Shown here piece by piece: positions 37,268 through 50,554 of a stretch of 64,000 nt of DNA (the stretch's first letter is position 1; each line of letters opens with the position of its first letter). Origin of the DNA: Aquatica leii (Eukaryota; Arthropoda; Insecta; Coleoptera; Lampyridae); NCBI GenBank assembly GCA_035610365.1, contig CM069435.1:91545389-91609388 (forward strand). The letters run 5' to 3'. A model generated the notes under the pieces. That model was not told the DNA's origin, ran no database searches, and was given only the letters and a program-made list of their open reading frames with translations. The position numbers were made by a program, and so were the translations under genes.

Positions 37268-37955
37268 CATCACACTATTCAATTGTAACCTCACTTTCAT
37301 AATTATTTAAATTATTCTCATATCCACACAAGCATCCACTAATTGTATATAAAAAAATTAAAGCCAAAATGGCCCATTTGTACGGTAGGAAAAATGTTAT
37401 TATTGGTCAGTTCAAATAATATTGTGTTATCGATATACAATGATGATTACCAGCTTATGGGTATCTAATAAATTACTATAAAAAAAGCATTAACTACATA
37501 CATATAGTTTTCTTTAATGACAGTTTGTGAGATACACACAATGCCGTTAACCAGTTACATAACATATTTTGCTTATCCATCAAATGGTAGTTTTTGGCTT
37601 TTTAAATCATTAGTTAGCTATCCAATATGTAAGGGAGATACGGTTAAACATCCTTGATTCCACCTTACGAATTCAACATTGTTTACTTTAGTATGAAACA
37701 ATACCTAAGATTGTTGTAAACTAGTTGTAAACCTGAGCTTTTCTAACTAACCTTAAATAATTAGGTTACGGTTTGAATTTAAACGGTTTGTAATCTAAAC
37801 TTTGACTGTTAAGAATTTTAGGATTTAAACCTCATACGTCAAATATATTTTCTTACATTACGAATTAGTTAAAAAGTATAACTCCAACATGATCCGTTCC
37901 ATAATTCCGAGGTATAACTATATTCCTGGGAGCTTTCATTGGTTTTTAAACCAGA

Positions 37956-37960
37956 CTGGC
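37956..37960 (+). repeat. Target-site duplication CTGGC (left) of the BEL element
   Basis: CTGGC immediately left of the 5' LTR is repeated immediately right of the 3' LTR (44827-44831). Five bases is the usual duplication length for BEL/Pao elements. Confidence 0.9.
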
Positions 37961-38393
37961 TGTTTTGTCGTTATCTATACTCATTTTTTCTTCTTATTAG
38001 TAATAATTAATAATATATTTTTAAGTTTATTTTGTAAGTCTCTGTGTATACATATTTCGATATTTATATACCTATGTGCCAGCTTTTGGATTCGATCTGG
38101 GCGTGTCGAGGATTTTAAAATAAGGGGAAAGAAAAGATTTTAGAGTTGCATGGGTAGTACCATTATAGCGGTTAATCCAATAGCTGCATAAAGATTAAAT
38201 GTAAAAGTTGCCGTTGCAACATTGTACATATCATTATATATATGTGCTTTAATTAAATCTTTAAATGGTATGATTATTTTATTTATGTGATCGCAAACTC
38301 GAAGATACCAACCACCCTACCACCGCCGTGGATAAATATACAGTTAATTTATTAATACCTTGATATTAAGGTAAAGAGATTACAAACTCATCA
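37961..38393 (+). repeat. 5' LTR of the BEL/Pao element
   Basis: 433 bp, starts TG and ends CA. By eye it is identical along its whole length to 44394-44826. Right after it, from 38396, lies a primer-binding site starting TGGTCCTTCGA that is complementary to the 3' end of an insect tRNA-Tyr (…TCGAAGGA plus CCA). Confidence 0.95.
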
Positions 38394-41300
38394 TTTGGTC
38401 CTTCGAATGGGATTCTTCGAATTATCTACATTTTGCGACACATAATTTTTAATTGATGGAAACATCATAGCGTAAGGTATGCCCCTTCGCACCTGTGGAA
38501 TCGGTGAGTGATTTTCAATCCTCCTTTACAACCCGTTTCCTTTTGATTTTTGTATTACAACGGCTTTGTGTAATATGTATTTAATTTAATTATTTAAATA
38601 CCTACGTTTGTGTTTGTATGTTTTTATAAATACTTTTGGTAGAACTGTATACGCCTATAATTATTTTAACGTTCTTAACGTCGATTTCTAGACATATTTG
38701 TCACGGGCGATTTAAATTTTAAGCCAAGCGTTAAGCGTGTGAAAACCACCCTTATTCGTTGGTCTATTTTTAACTTATTTGATTTTAAATAAGTATACTG
38801 TTTTTAGTACGCGTCTTTATTTTGATTGTACATTCGGTAAAATGGCACATAAAGATAAGAAAGCCTCTAGTGATAAACTTTTGTTTACGAAGGGTAAAAG
38901 TCTAATTGAAGAATGTGATTATTTTCGTAGTTTTTTAGATTCCTTAACTGACGAATGTATTACTGATTTAAGTAAAAGGCAGATTCGCGTCGAACTTAAT
39001 ATTTTCAATCCTCTACTGGAACAATATTCAAATTTTCTAGTAGAAAGCATTGCGACGAACCTTGAACTCGATCAATTTCCAACGCTTGCTGAGTTTAGGA
39101 AAGGTTATACCGAATTAAAAGTTAAAGCAGAAATTCTTTTAGAAAATAATGTTACTGAAAATAGCGCGGTAATAAATTCAAATAATTCATTTACTTCAAC
39201 CGGGTTTCACTCGCAAGACCGAGTTAAACTTCCCGTTATATCTTTACCAAATTTCGATGGAACTCATCAAGCTTTCCGAAGTTTTTTCGAAGTTTTTGAA
39301 GCCCTAGTAGGAAACAATGGAAATCTAAACGATACAGAAAAGTTTTTATATTTAAAAACCTGTTTAAAGGGTCGTGCTAGACAAATTATTGGTGAGTTAA
39401 AAACCAGCGAGATTAATTATCACGTAGCAATTGAGTTACTAAAAGAACGCTACGACAATAAAAATTTCTTATTTTTAAACATTTTGATTTACTATTAGAT
39501 TCGCCTAAATTGACAAAAGAATCACAATTAAGGTCGTATTATGATAACTTTATTACTCATATTAGAGTTATTGACAATGAAAAAATTGATCCCATTGAAT
39601 ATAAAAATGCGGTGTTAGCTTATATAACTAAAGCAAAAATTGACAGCCGAACTGCTGAAGAATTTGCAAAATTATTCCCAAAAAGAATTCCTTCCGTACA
39701 GGAAATTTCTAAATTTTTATCTGATAGGTGCAATATAATTGAAGAAACTTGCGGCACTGTTCCGAAGGGCCCGCAAGGAAATCCAAGTAAGTCGCATTTT
39801 GGTGGCAAAAAATTTATTTCTGAAGTCAAGAATTTTTCATACACTTTGGCACAATCGTCTAGTTCTTGCTTTCTTTGTAAAGAAGAACATTTTTTAAGCA
39901 ATTGTCCATCATTCTTGACTTTGTCGACTCGAGCTCGTTTTAATAAAGTAAGAGCTTTTAAGTTCTGTACCATTTGTCTTCGCCACAACAACAAATCAAA
40001 ATGCACGTCTACTTTAAATTGCAAATTTTGTAAGCAGCGTCATAATCATCTGCTCTGTCTCAAGAGTCCTGCTCAACCTAATACGAATTCTACTATACAG
40101 GTTGAAGCTCTAACTGATTCTGCCGGCGGCTCTTTAGACTCGACAGAAAATAATACATTTGTATCTGGCAACACAGAGTCTTCCGTTTGTGGCTTTTCTA
40201 GAGCTTCTGAAGTCTTATTGTCTACTGTCCAGGTTAATATTGTTAACGGTGATAAATGTTTAACAGTTCGAGGTTTATTAGATTCGGGGTCCCAAAACAA
40301 CCTTATCTCAGAAAAGGTTTATAAAAGATTGAATATTCCATTCAATCCTATTAATTTAACGCTAAAAGGAATTAATAGCGTTATTTCTACTTGTTCAAAG
40401 TACACATCTATTCAGTTACAATCTACAACTGGAAGATTCAATTTAAATATTGATTGTTTAATAGTTCCTACAATCACAGATAAATTACCTAAAGTCCGTT
40501 TCAACAAGGATCTTCTTAACATACCTCCTCACTTGCGTCTAGCGGACAGCTCATATCATGAACCCGGAGATATTGATCTATTAATTGGTTCATCTATTTT
40601 TTATAAATTATTATTACCTGATCAAATATCTCTAGGTGCATCTATGCCTATTTTGCAAAATACATTGCTTGGATGGGTCGTTTCTGGTGACTTACCTAAG
40701 AGCTTGATAAGCGGTTCTCCAAAGGCGGACAATATTAGTGACGTTACTATTTGTTGCTATTCGACAAGTCAGATCAATAAATCTAATTTTGATCTACATC
40801 AGTCATTGACTAAATTTTGGGACTTAGACAATCATAAACCTGTTTCAAGGTTATCTTTGCTTTCTCCACAAGAAAGGTTTTGTGAACACCAATTTTCGGA
40901 CTCAATTCGTGTAGATGAGAGTGGTCATTTTTCAGTACGCATTCCGTACAGCTCAAAAATAACATTGTTAGGCGATTCTCGCCATATGGCGGAAATACGT
41001 TTTAAACACTTAGAGAAGCGTCTCCATAAGGATCCTAAGCTTCTTAAAGAATACTCCAAGTTTATGTCCGATTATGAAAGACTTGGACATATGACCAAAA
41101 TTACCGAAAAGGAATGCTTTTCGCTATCTGACTCTTTTGTTGAAACGGCTGATGGATCTTTTAATGTTGGTCTTGTACCACCTCAATTTTTTCCTCATCA
41201 TGCTGTTCTAAAGCAGGCATCTTTAACGACAAAATTACGTGTTGTATTTGATGCAAGTGCTAAATCTGCCAGTGGTTTTTCAGTTAATGACGCTCAGCTG

Positions 41301-44300
41301 GTGGGACCTCAAGTTCAAGATAACTTACTTGACATTTTATTACGCTTTCGCGCGCACGAGGTTGCCATTTCTGGAGACATTGCAAAAATGTACCGCATGG
41401 TTAACGTAGAGCCTAATTTTAGAAAATTTCAGCATATTCTCTGGAGAGAAACTCCTGACAAACCGCTTTCTATATTTCGCTTAAATACAATTACGTACGG
41501 CACTGCATCCGCCAGCTTCTTGGCTACTCGTTGTCTAATTTATCTTGCCGAGTTGAATAAGAAAGCGTTTCCCGAAGCAGCGGAAGTTATATCAAAAAAT
41601 TTTTATATGGACGACCTTCTCCTATCAACTACTTCAGTTGAGAAGGCCATCCGCCTTAAGAATGAAGTTTCTTCTATTCTTGCCTCCGTTGGATTTGTCG
41701 TGAGAAAGTTTTTATCTAATAAACTTGAAGTTCTTAATTCTGCTGATACAGCAGCTGTCGACCTTGCTACCGTTCCTCTAGGTGAACGATCTGATTCTAA
41801 AACATTAGGTTTGCATTGGGATTCGGAAAACGATTGCTTATTTTGCAAGGTTGAAGTATCTGACGACGATGCCATCCCTACGAAAAGAGAACTTCTTTCT
41901 GCTATCGCCAAGGTGTTTGATCCTCTTGGTCTTTTTTCACCTCTCATTGTACAAGGAAAATTAATGATGCAGGCACTATGGCAGAGTGGCCTAGACTGGG
42001 ACGATCCTATCTCTACCGATCTTGTTTCTAAATGGATTGCCTTTAGAGCTCAATTGTCAGAGCTAGGCACTATAAAGGTTAATCGTTGTGTTATTCCTTC
42101 GCAATGTACAGATATCCAATTACACGGATTTTGCGACGCTAGCAGCGTTGCGTATGGTTGTTGTTTTTTCTTGCGTTGCCGTACTTTTACCGGCAAGATT
42201 ATTTCAAATCTTTTGATTTCAAAATCTCGCGTCTCACCTTTGCGCACTATTTCTATCCCTCGTTTGGAACTGTGCGCTGCAGTTTTACTTGCGGAATGGT
42301 GTCCCAAGGTTCTTAGCATTTTTAACCTTGAGCCTACCCAAGTTTATTTATGGACAGATTCCAAGATTGTTTTGAACTGGATTAATTCTGTTCCCAATAA
42401 ATACAAGACCTTTGTGGCAAACCGTATCGCTACGATTCAAGAGTTTACTAATATTCAAAGATGGCACCATGTCGCTACGTCTAATAACCCCGCTGATTTC
42501 ATTTCACGTGGATCAAACATTACAAATTTAAAAAACAATGGTTTTTGGTTCCACGGCCCCAAATTCCTTTTAGAAAACGATTTACCGTTTTATACTAATT
42601 ACGTGAGAGAAACTAATGAGACTGAAGAGCTTAAGATATTGACTGTACTAGCTAATTTTACATCTACTGAAACTGAATATATTAATTCAATTTTTTGTAA
42701 ATATTCTACGCTAAAGAAACTTCAACGAGTTTTTGCTTACGTTTTAAGGTTTGTTTGGAACTGTCGAAACCCTAATAAGTTAAAAAATGTACTCAGCGTA
42801 GGTGAATTAAATAATTCTTTAAACACGTTGGTAAAATTGTGCCAACAATCTGTTTTTCATACTGAAATCAAATCTATTAAAAACGGAAAAACTATTAAAC
42901 TGTTACGTATCCAATCTCTAAATCCTTTTTTGGACGCCGATGGGTGTCTCCGTGTTGGAGGGCGGTTGTCACAGTCTACTTTTTCGTTTGAAAAAAGGTA
43001 TCCTTTGATACTCCCTAAAGGTCACAAGCTTACAGAATTAATAGTACAACACTATCATACGGAATTACTTGATTGTGGTGCGCAGTCGCTTCTTTCTGCT
43101 ATTAGAAAAAAGGTTTTGGCCCATCGGAGGATTGAGCTACGTAAAAAGAATTATTAAAAAATGTATTAATTGCTTTAAGGCAAATCCAATTATTCGACAT
43201 CCTTTAACGTGAAATTTACCCAGTAATCGTGTAAAATTGACTTATCCTTTTTATAACGTTGGACTTGACTACGCAGGTCCAATCTTAATTAAAGATAGGC
43301 GAACGAGGGGAGCACGTAGTTTTAAGGCATATATATGCTTGTTTGTTTGCATGGCTACGTGTGCTATACATTTAGAACTTGTAACGTCTTTATCTACCGA
43401 TGCTTTTTTAAACACCTTAAAACGGTTTATTGCCCGTAGAGGACTACCTGGTTCTATATCAAGCGATAACGCTACGAATTTTCGCGGCGCCAAATCAAAA
43501 TTAGAATCTTTATTCAAAATTTTGCACGAGCAGGAGTCGCATAATAGAATTGTTAATTATCTGCATTCTAAATCCATACAATGGAATTTTATTAACCCTA
43601 GAGCTCCTCATGAAGGTGGCTTATGGGAAAGTTCGGTTAAGTCTGTTAAAATGCATTTAAGGCGTGTACTTGGCAACGCGAATTTAACATTTGAAGAGCT
43701 ATATACTTCTCTGACAATGATAGAAGCGGTGTTAAACTCAAGGCCGTTATCTTACATATCCTCTGAGCCTGAAGACCTTATTCCGTTAACTCCAGGTCAT
43801 TTTTTAATTGGTCGTCCTTTGACTTCCATCCCTGAAGCAGATTTAACTCAAACCCTGCAAAATCGCTTATCTGCATTTCGGAGAGCGCAACAGATGTTTC
43901 AACCTTTTTGGCGCCGATGGAGTCGTGAAGTGGTTCCCAAACTCCAACAAAGGCAAAAGTGGTTTCAGCGACTACCTGAGCTATTGAAGCTAGATTCTGT
44001 TGTTTTACTCCAAGAAGACGATGTTCGGCCTTTACAATGGCGACTTGGGCGTGTAATACAGCTACATCCTGGTTCTGATAACGTCACACGGGCAGCATCC
44101 TTGCGTCTGATTAACGGAAGTGTAGTGCGTCGGTCTGTTCATAAAATGTGCGTGCTGCCTTCGAGTTAAATATACTATTAGCATTTCAACACCTGACAAG
44201 TGTTTAGTGACAAGTGTTTACCGATTATCATAATCATGCATCATCTTATTATTGACTGAATTTTTTTTTTGTTTTATTTTTGAAATTTTAGTTATTGATG

Positions 44301-44393
44301 CAAATTCTAATTATAATTATAATTAATAGGTTTTATAAAATTTGTTTATTTTTATGTCTCTGTTGAAATCTGAATGATTTCAAGGGGGGCGAG

Positions 44394-44826
44394 TGTTTTG
44401 TCGTTATCTATACTCATTTTTTCTTCTTATTAGTAATAATTAATAATATATTTTTAAGTTTATTTTGTAAGTCTCTGTGTATACATATTTCGATATTTAT
44501 ATACCTATGTGCCAGCTTTTGGATTCGATCTGGGCGTGTCGAGGATTTTAAAATAAGGGGAAAGAAAAGATTTTAGAGTTGCATGGGTAGTACCATTATA
44601 GCGGTTAATCCAATAGCTGCATAAAGATTAAATGTAAAAGTTGCCGTTGCAACATTGTACATATCATTATATATATGTGCTTTAATTAAATCTTTAAATG
44701 GTATGATTATTTTATTTATGTGATCGCAAACTCGAAGATACCAACCACCCTACCACCGCCGTGGATAAATATACAGTTAATTTATTAATACCTTGATATT
44801 AAGGTAAAGAGATTACAAACTCATCA
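44394..44826 (+). repeat. 3' LTR of the BEL/Pao element
   Basis: 433 bp, TG...CA, identical by eye to 37961-38393. It is preceded by the polypurine stretch AAGGGGGGCGAG and followed by the duplication CTGGC. Confidence 0.95.
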
Positions 44827-45022
44827 CTGGCCTTACCCAGGAACCTTCCTCCTTTATCCGGGTTTGGGACCGGCGGTGATAATTACTGAGCTACTCAATC
44901 CACCTAGTTACCACAGGCGGATCAACGGTATACCATACAGAAAAAGATCACCTAAAAGATGGAAGCAGGGCTAGTTCTCGTGCGACAAGGCAAACAGTCC
45001 TAGATGATAGAAGAAGAAGTTT
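44827..45022 (+). repeat. Repeat fragment, possibly a LINE 3' tail, split by the BEL insertion
   Basis: This GC-richer 200-bp block (CTTACCCAGGAACCTTCCTC ... GGGACCGGCGGTGATAATTA ...) ends in a simple GAAGAAGAAG tail, as many insect non-LTR element tails do. Before the BEL insertion it was continuous with 37900-37960. The family is not named with confidence. Confidence 0.4.
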
Positions 45023-45040
45023 ACAAAAAAAACACTTTTG

Positions 45041-46240
45041 TTATAAAATTTTATTGTCTATACTTTCATTCAGTTGTTGCCCGACCGAATGAAAATCCCA
45101 CTTTTCCTCAACTTCGCTACACATAACTTGAAACTCGTTAAGTATAAAATCGTGCAGATTACCCATTTGTTTGATGACGTTCGCTTGTAACTCCTCGGCG
45201 CTGGTGCGCACTGTGTCAGCCACTTCTTGCTTCAACGCATTTATGGCTTCCAGTGTCTCAGATTCTTTGATAGCGGAAACTGCGCTGGTCGAAAAATTTA
45301 AGTCTTCTTCAACGACGTTTTCGGTGAGATCTGCAGGTGCTTGTGGACTTGGTAAGTCGGGTGTACTTTCAAAAGCAATTTTGTTAATTTTGCTACTGTG
45401 CGGCGACTCGCTTCGTAAAGGTACTATTAGGTTCCGTACATCGTATACGTACAGCTTTCCTGATAAGGTGCCGATTGCAAAAGTGCCTTCTCCAGCATCA
45501 ACTGATGTAAGCGGGTATTGCAAGCAGCTTCGAAAAGTACATGTTCCCGAAATTTGATCGTATATGCAAAACTTATGATCGTAACTCACCGAGACGAAAG
45601 TGTTCCAATCGTCGATTGACGCCAATCCAGTCACCGGTGCCGTATGCATTGGAGACGTGAAAATAGTTGTGTTTGTTTGTAAATCCCAATGTGTAACTAG
45701 ACCGTCTTCAACACCAAAAAGCAGTAATTTTTCATTGACCGGATGGAAACGCATAGATGTTGCGCAACCGCTTTTTGGAACGTAATATACTTCTTTGATG
45801 GCGGTGGTTTTCACGTCGTATACAGAGATGGTGCCTGTCGTGGAAGACACCGCCATGTACTGGTCTCCACTGTTAAAATCCAAAAGAGTAACTACATTGG
45901 AAATGTTTTGGAACAACTTGTAAATCGACTGGCTCTTCATATCATAAAAAATAACTTGTCCGTTGCTTGTGCCTAAACCAATGACAAATTTACTAGTGCG
46001 CAGGAAAGTGGCCGCTGACACGTCGGACACCGATTTAATTTCGTGCACGGTTTTAATGTAATTCGGGTCCTTCAACGAAATAATTTCCGGAAGAGAGTTT
46101 TCGGCCAATATAATTAAATGCTCGTTGTCTTTACTCCAAGACACAGAGGTTATGTTATTGTTTTGGGATGGTGTATACGCAAATAGTGAAGTATCGTTAG
46201 TGTTATGAAATTTAAGATCGTATCCGGCAGTTACGAACAT
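45041..46240 (-). CDS. NEDD1: NEDD1 homolog (gamma-tubulin ring complex adaptor)
   Basis: A single open frame of 399 residues, ATG at 46240, TAA at 45043-45041. Residues 1 to about 290 form a WD40 propeller with 'FVTAGYDLKFHN', 'SGCATSMRFHPVNEKLLL' and 'MHTAPVTGLASIDDWNTF', then 'YDHKFCIYD', 'TSVDAGEGTFAIGTLSGK' and 'LYVYDVRN', matching NEDD1/GCP-WD blade by blade. An acidic linker follows, and a C-terminal helix (about 335-399, 'ELQANVIKQMGNLHDFI') corresponds to the gamma-tubulin-complex-binding coiled coil. The family carries the gamma-tubulin ring complex to centrosomes and spindles; the fly counterpart is Grip71. At 399 residues it is much shorter than vertebrate NEDD1 (about 660), mainly in the linker. 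No intron is seen. AATAAA overlaps the last codons (45054-45049). The frame stays open upstream of the ATG without another ATG. Confidence 0.85.
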   Translation of the reverse strand: MFVTAGYDLKFHNTNDTSLFAYTPSQNNNITSVSWSKDNEHLIILAENSLPEIISLKDPNYIKTVHEIKSVSDVSAATFLRTSKFVIGLGTSNGQVIFYDMKSQSIYKLFQNISNVVTLLDFNSGDQYMAVSSTTGTISVYDVKTTAIKEVYYVPKSGCATSMRFHPVNEKLLLFGVEDGLVTHWDLQTNTTIFTSPMHTAPVTGLASIDDWNTFVSVSYDHKFCIYDQISGTCTFRSCLQYPLTSVDAGEGTFAIGTLSGKLYVYDVRNLIVPLRSESPHSSKINKIAFESTPDLPSPQAPADLTENVVEEDLNFSTSAVSAIKESETLEAINALKQEVADTVRTSAEELQANVIKQMGNLHDFILNEFQVMCSEVEEKWDFHSVGQQLNESIDNKIL

Positions 46241-49200
46241 CTTTTCCGTTGGTGAAACGTACGGAATAGAAACTCTTGATTTCTCACTGACACTTGTCGT
46301 TAAAGCTAAGGTAACCAGATCTCAACCTAAAACTTAGTTTCTTTCGTTTTAGATGACGTCTGTTTATGTTCATTAAGTGGCGTCAAATTGAATGTCAATG
46401 TCATTATAGTTAGGTTAAGTTATAACCTCCGATTCTAATTCTTATGTAATACTGTCAAACTGCCTCCCAGATTAAAGTTTACAGACAAGGTAATCCAATG
46501 CATTTTTTATTGTTATATCAGATTTGACAGCAAAATGTATCAAACAGGAAACGTCCTGGATTTTCTTATTTTAATTGATTTTAATACAGGAAAAAACAAT
46601 TTCACAGTATTCTAGACTACAGTGAGTAAATAGACCTTTTTAGAATGCTGTCAATTTGTTGTTAAAGTGTTCAATAGAAGTTTTTTTTCAAAATCTTTGG
46701 AAGAAGGCGATTCAGTGCATTTCCCGTACCCGTTCTATATCATACAATGCTCATACAATTTTATTTGAACTTTCTAGTTAACACGAAAGGGTTTTTTAAC
46801 TTCAAATTGAAATCTAATTGTACTGGGGTTTTTAAATTATGTACTTGTCAACGTAATTTAAATTGTTTTCAAATTTCGATTTCCCTTTAGAACTTTTCGG
46901 ATTTTGTGCCGTTAAATCAGTTTACGCCCGTTTCATAATCTAACTAAACTTTCCAGCTAACCTTGATTATATTTTGTTACTAAAAATTAAAAATTAATAT
47001 ATTTTTCAAAATCTGCTTAGATTACTTCGTTGTGATAACACTTTAATGTCCGTTTCGTAATATAACCTCACCTTGTTTTATAATAACCAAGATTATCTGA
47101 AACTAATTTATGTTTAGTCCTCCTCCCACGCCCACGGCTTTACTAAATCTTGCTTTCATTTTCTTTGTCACTCATCTTTCGATATATTGCCACGTGCCCA
47201 CAACAATAAATTTGAGTCATTAAAAAACTAATCTAACGTAATTTCACTAACACTACCTCAACTTAATGACTAATATAACTTCATTGTCCTAACCGTGATT
47301 AATAGTTCCACATTTACGTTAAATGAATCTTGTCTAATCCAACTTTAAATGGCAAACTTAATGTAAAGTGTGTTTCAGTTTAATTATTTAACTGAACGTA
47401 ACTAAGTGTAATCTGACTTCCGTGTATCCCCCTCCCCCATCAACCTCTTTAACGTACGAAATTCCTTTGTATAATAAAATGAAACATCACACATACACCT
47501 CGACTTGATAAACCTCCAAAATACAAAATTGTAAAATATTACATAGTTGGTCCTTCGAGCCAAATGGAAAGCTTTTGTAAAACTTTGCCAATAAATGATT
47601 TTTTCGAGTTAATGAGAAAACTTGTTATTTACTTGTGTTGCGTCCTCAACGTGTCCGTTATTGAATTTTGGTCGTGTTAAAAACTTTTCTATTTCGCAGG
47701 GGATGAAGGTAGACAACAATTCAAAATTAAGTATTTATCGAGAAACGTCACGTCTACTAATACCAAAGTAATTGCGCGTTAAAAGTTAATGAACTGTAGA
47801 ATCTAATATTGTGTACTTTGCAATTTCCCCTCTTTTCCAATTTCAGATTAAATTAAACTTGTCTTAATTCGAAATTCAAACCTTAAGCAAGGTTTATAAA
47901 AAGAAATTTGTCGTGGAAATGATTTATGTCGGAATCGGCGTAAATCGTAGCATGCATCCAGACGTGATGATGAAATACGACTTTGATTTGAACTAAACAT
48001 ATTTATCATAAATCACTTGTTTATTTTCTGTAAAGTTGGCGTTGAAAACGTAACAAACTACAATGAGCCAATTAAATCCTACAATTTATGTTAACCACGC
48101 CTGTTAATAACGTAGAATAGGTTTAGTTAACCAATAAGAATCTATTAATGAGCAGGCAGCAACCACTGACATTAATAAGCAATAATTTAATCTTCAGATT
48201 CTTTTATTTTTGAGAAACGCACAGTTTCCCTAATTTTTCATCGGTCTTTTGTCAAGTGCTCATTGTAAAACACCGGGTTGTAATTTTCGATCTGATTGCG
48301 TTTTGGGCGCTATTGAGGGTCACGAATAGACAATTTAAAGACAAAAGAAGTAAAAGAGCTTCCTAATTATTATTTTTTATTTTACGTTTGCAGTCAAATT
48401 GAGGAAAAACCCTCGTCACACTTTTTCTCCATTTTATTAATTGAATTATTTATGACATCTGGGACTGGGTCATTTACGGAATTTCAACTGTCAGAATAAA
48501 TTTTTATCAGTAACAAGTCTCAGTGACAACTTGATTAAAAAGAGCTTCATGTATTTTTCAAATTTCCCATCGGTCGAGGCTACTTAATTTGAGAAGAAAA
48601 GGTGGATTCAACGCCTACTGGGATGCAATTCTTTTATATTTGTGTATAAAAGAGAGTTTAAAATCGATAAAGGCTCAGACTGTGTACTTTACAACATGCT
48701 TGACAGTTATCTAATGTGCTTCACCACAAAAGGAAGCCTTAGTTTGTAATCAACTTAGCGAGCTTTTGTTGCGTTTGCTTTTCCTAGATATTGTTTTCGA
48801 ACGCAAATCGCCTCGAGTGCACATTAATATTTTCAAGCACGTCAAAGTAGGCGGTTGTTTAAACTAAAGAAGAAGGTTCAAACACGCCAACTACGTTTCA
48901 AAAATAAAACTGTGTAAATATGATCGCGGGTCGTAACGAACACAAACAAAGCATTTTTACCACCATTAAAGCACAAACCTAACGTGGAACTCCAAATTAC
49001 AGAACGTCTCTCTCAGTAAAACCCATTTATTTTTGTTGTTACAGCGAGAGAACAACGCACGTAGTCACATAAATGAGAGGAAACATCGTTGAGGACGAGG
49101 AGAAGAAGAAAGTGAAAATCGCCGAAACTAGAAATTTCGCGTATTAATTAAATTGAAAGTAATTTAAGTTGGTAAATCTTAAAAGTGAACATTAATCAAA

Positions 49201-50554
49201 AAACAAGTATATTTCAAAGGTTATGTTAAGTTTAAAAGTCCAAGTAGGTCATGCACGAAAACTTACTCGTTTAAAATTTCTACTTAATTACGTTGATGCA
49301 GAACTTTCTTACAAAAAAATGACTACGAATTTGCATCATTAAATAATTAATTATACTAAATTTCGGATACAGTGAGGTCGAAATAAAACGAAAATATAAA
49401 TAAAAGCTCTACGCTTTATTAGTCGGGCGTTGAGTGAATTGTTTTAATTTCATGACAATCATTTGTAGCATTGGACTACTTTGTCGCATTCGACTTTTTT
49501 CTTGGCCACGCTTACTACGGTTCTGAGTTAAATCTTTGATATTAATTAATATCATTTACGACTTCAGACGAACCCTTTCTTTGCAAGTAAACTCTAGTCT
49601 GACTTGTGAAAGTCACTTGACGTTACTTAATCCAATAAGTTTAAGATAAATATTTTTTCGTGGTAGGAATCTTCACGATATACTACCTCAGTCAAGCTTT
49701 GAGTAAGGAAACAAAGTTAGGTTTAAAATGTACGAAAGTTAAAGAAATGAGGTTAGAAATATGATTTTATTTTGCTTGATCAAGTTGAATGAAAGTTTAT
49801 GTAAAATTAATCGATTTATTATTTTCATCTAACGTACGATCTATATGCTATTACATTATATTCAGCAAGGGATAGGTGTATAACATTTCCCGCTATTTAA
49901 ATATCTTGATATCAATATCAAAACCACAGGAATAATATCATTTGGAAACTGATAAACCGGACACGGGGAACGTGGTTTAATTTTATACAATAAAAGCTCA
50001 AGAATTGATGTCAAAGATAAATTTTTACGCGATGTGGCGATAGCATACTTTCAGACGCTGGTAGCTTTTCGTATCAACACAAATACTACTCTTCTACGTA
50101 ATACACTTTAAATTAGTTCTCCCCGACTAAAGATAAAGGTAATTCAAACCTAAGTTGGGAACGCTAGAAATCCAGGTAGGCTGTATAAAACAAATGTTAA
50201 GCTACACGTATATAATTATGTCAGTTGTCAATAGGTAATCAGTAAATAATAATACATTATTTCTTGGTTTCTGGAAAGATTCAGTTTTTAGTAAATCTCA
50301 AAAAGTATTATTTACTATAATATTTTCCGTCGTTGATAAATCTTGACGGACACCAAAACCAAAGCTCCAAAAGCAATATAATTCAGAAACTGAGCTCAGT
50401 CTTTTACGTTGTAAACATTAGCACTAAAATTGTGTTTGGTCTGGTTTAGCTCAATTTTGTCTAGGTTTAAAATATAAAGGGATTGTTCATAGGAACCGGT
50501 GTAACTACAGGGGTGCCTGGGTGAACCGGGCACCTACCAGACCTCTACAGCCCC
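46241..50554. other. 4.3-kb spacer, no convincing gene
   Basis: The first 100-200 bases hold the NEDD1 5' UTR and promoter. The rest is AT-rich with scattered TAACCT motifs. One weak exon candidate lies at 49045-49147: acceptor TTTTTGTTGTTACAG, then ATG at 49073 opening 'MRGNIVEDEEKKKVKIAET', but the frame closes after 24 codons and no good donor precedes the stop. Confidence 0.4.

Larger units (their letters stand above)
37961..44826 (+). mobile_element. Young BEL/Pao LTR retrotransposon
   Basis: 6,866 bp from LTR to LTR. Parts in order: gag (about 38.84-39.8 kb), zinc knuckles (about 39.87-40.06), aspartic protease with DSGSQNN (about 40.25), reverse transcriptase (about 41.15-41.75, YMDD-type box near 41.61), RNase H (about 42.1-42.5), integrase (about 43.0-44.1) and a polypurine tract just before the 3' LTR. 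The protease, long spacer and RT style place it in BEL/Pao. The LTRs are identical, so the insertion is very recent. It is nearly whole, but its coding region has about two breaks. It lies in an older repeat fragment and ends about 210 bp from the stop codon of NEDD1. Confidence 0.95.

Noticed and set aside
39620-43517. Minus-strand open frames across the BEL element
   Set aside because: They are shadows of its plus-strand coding region.
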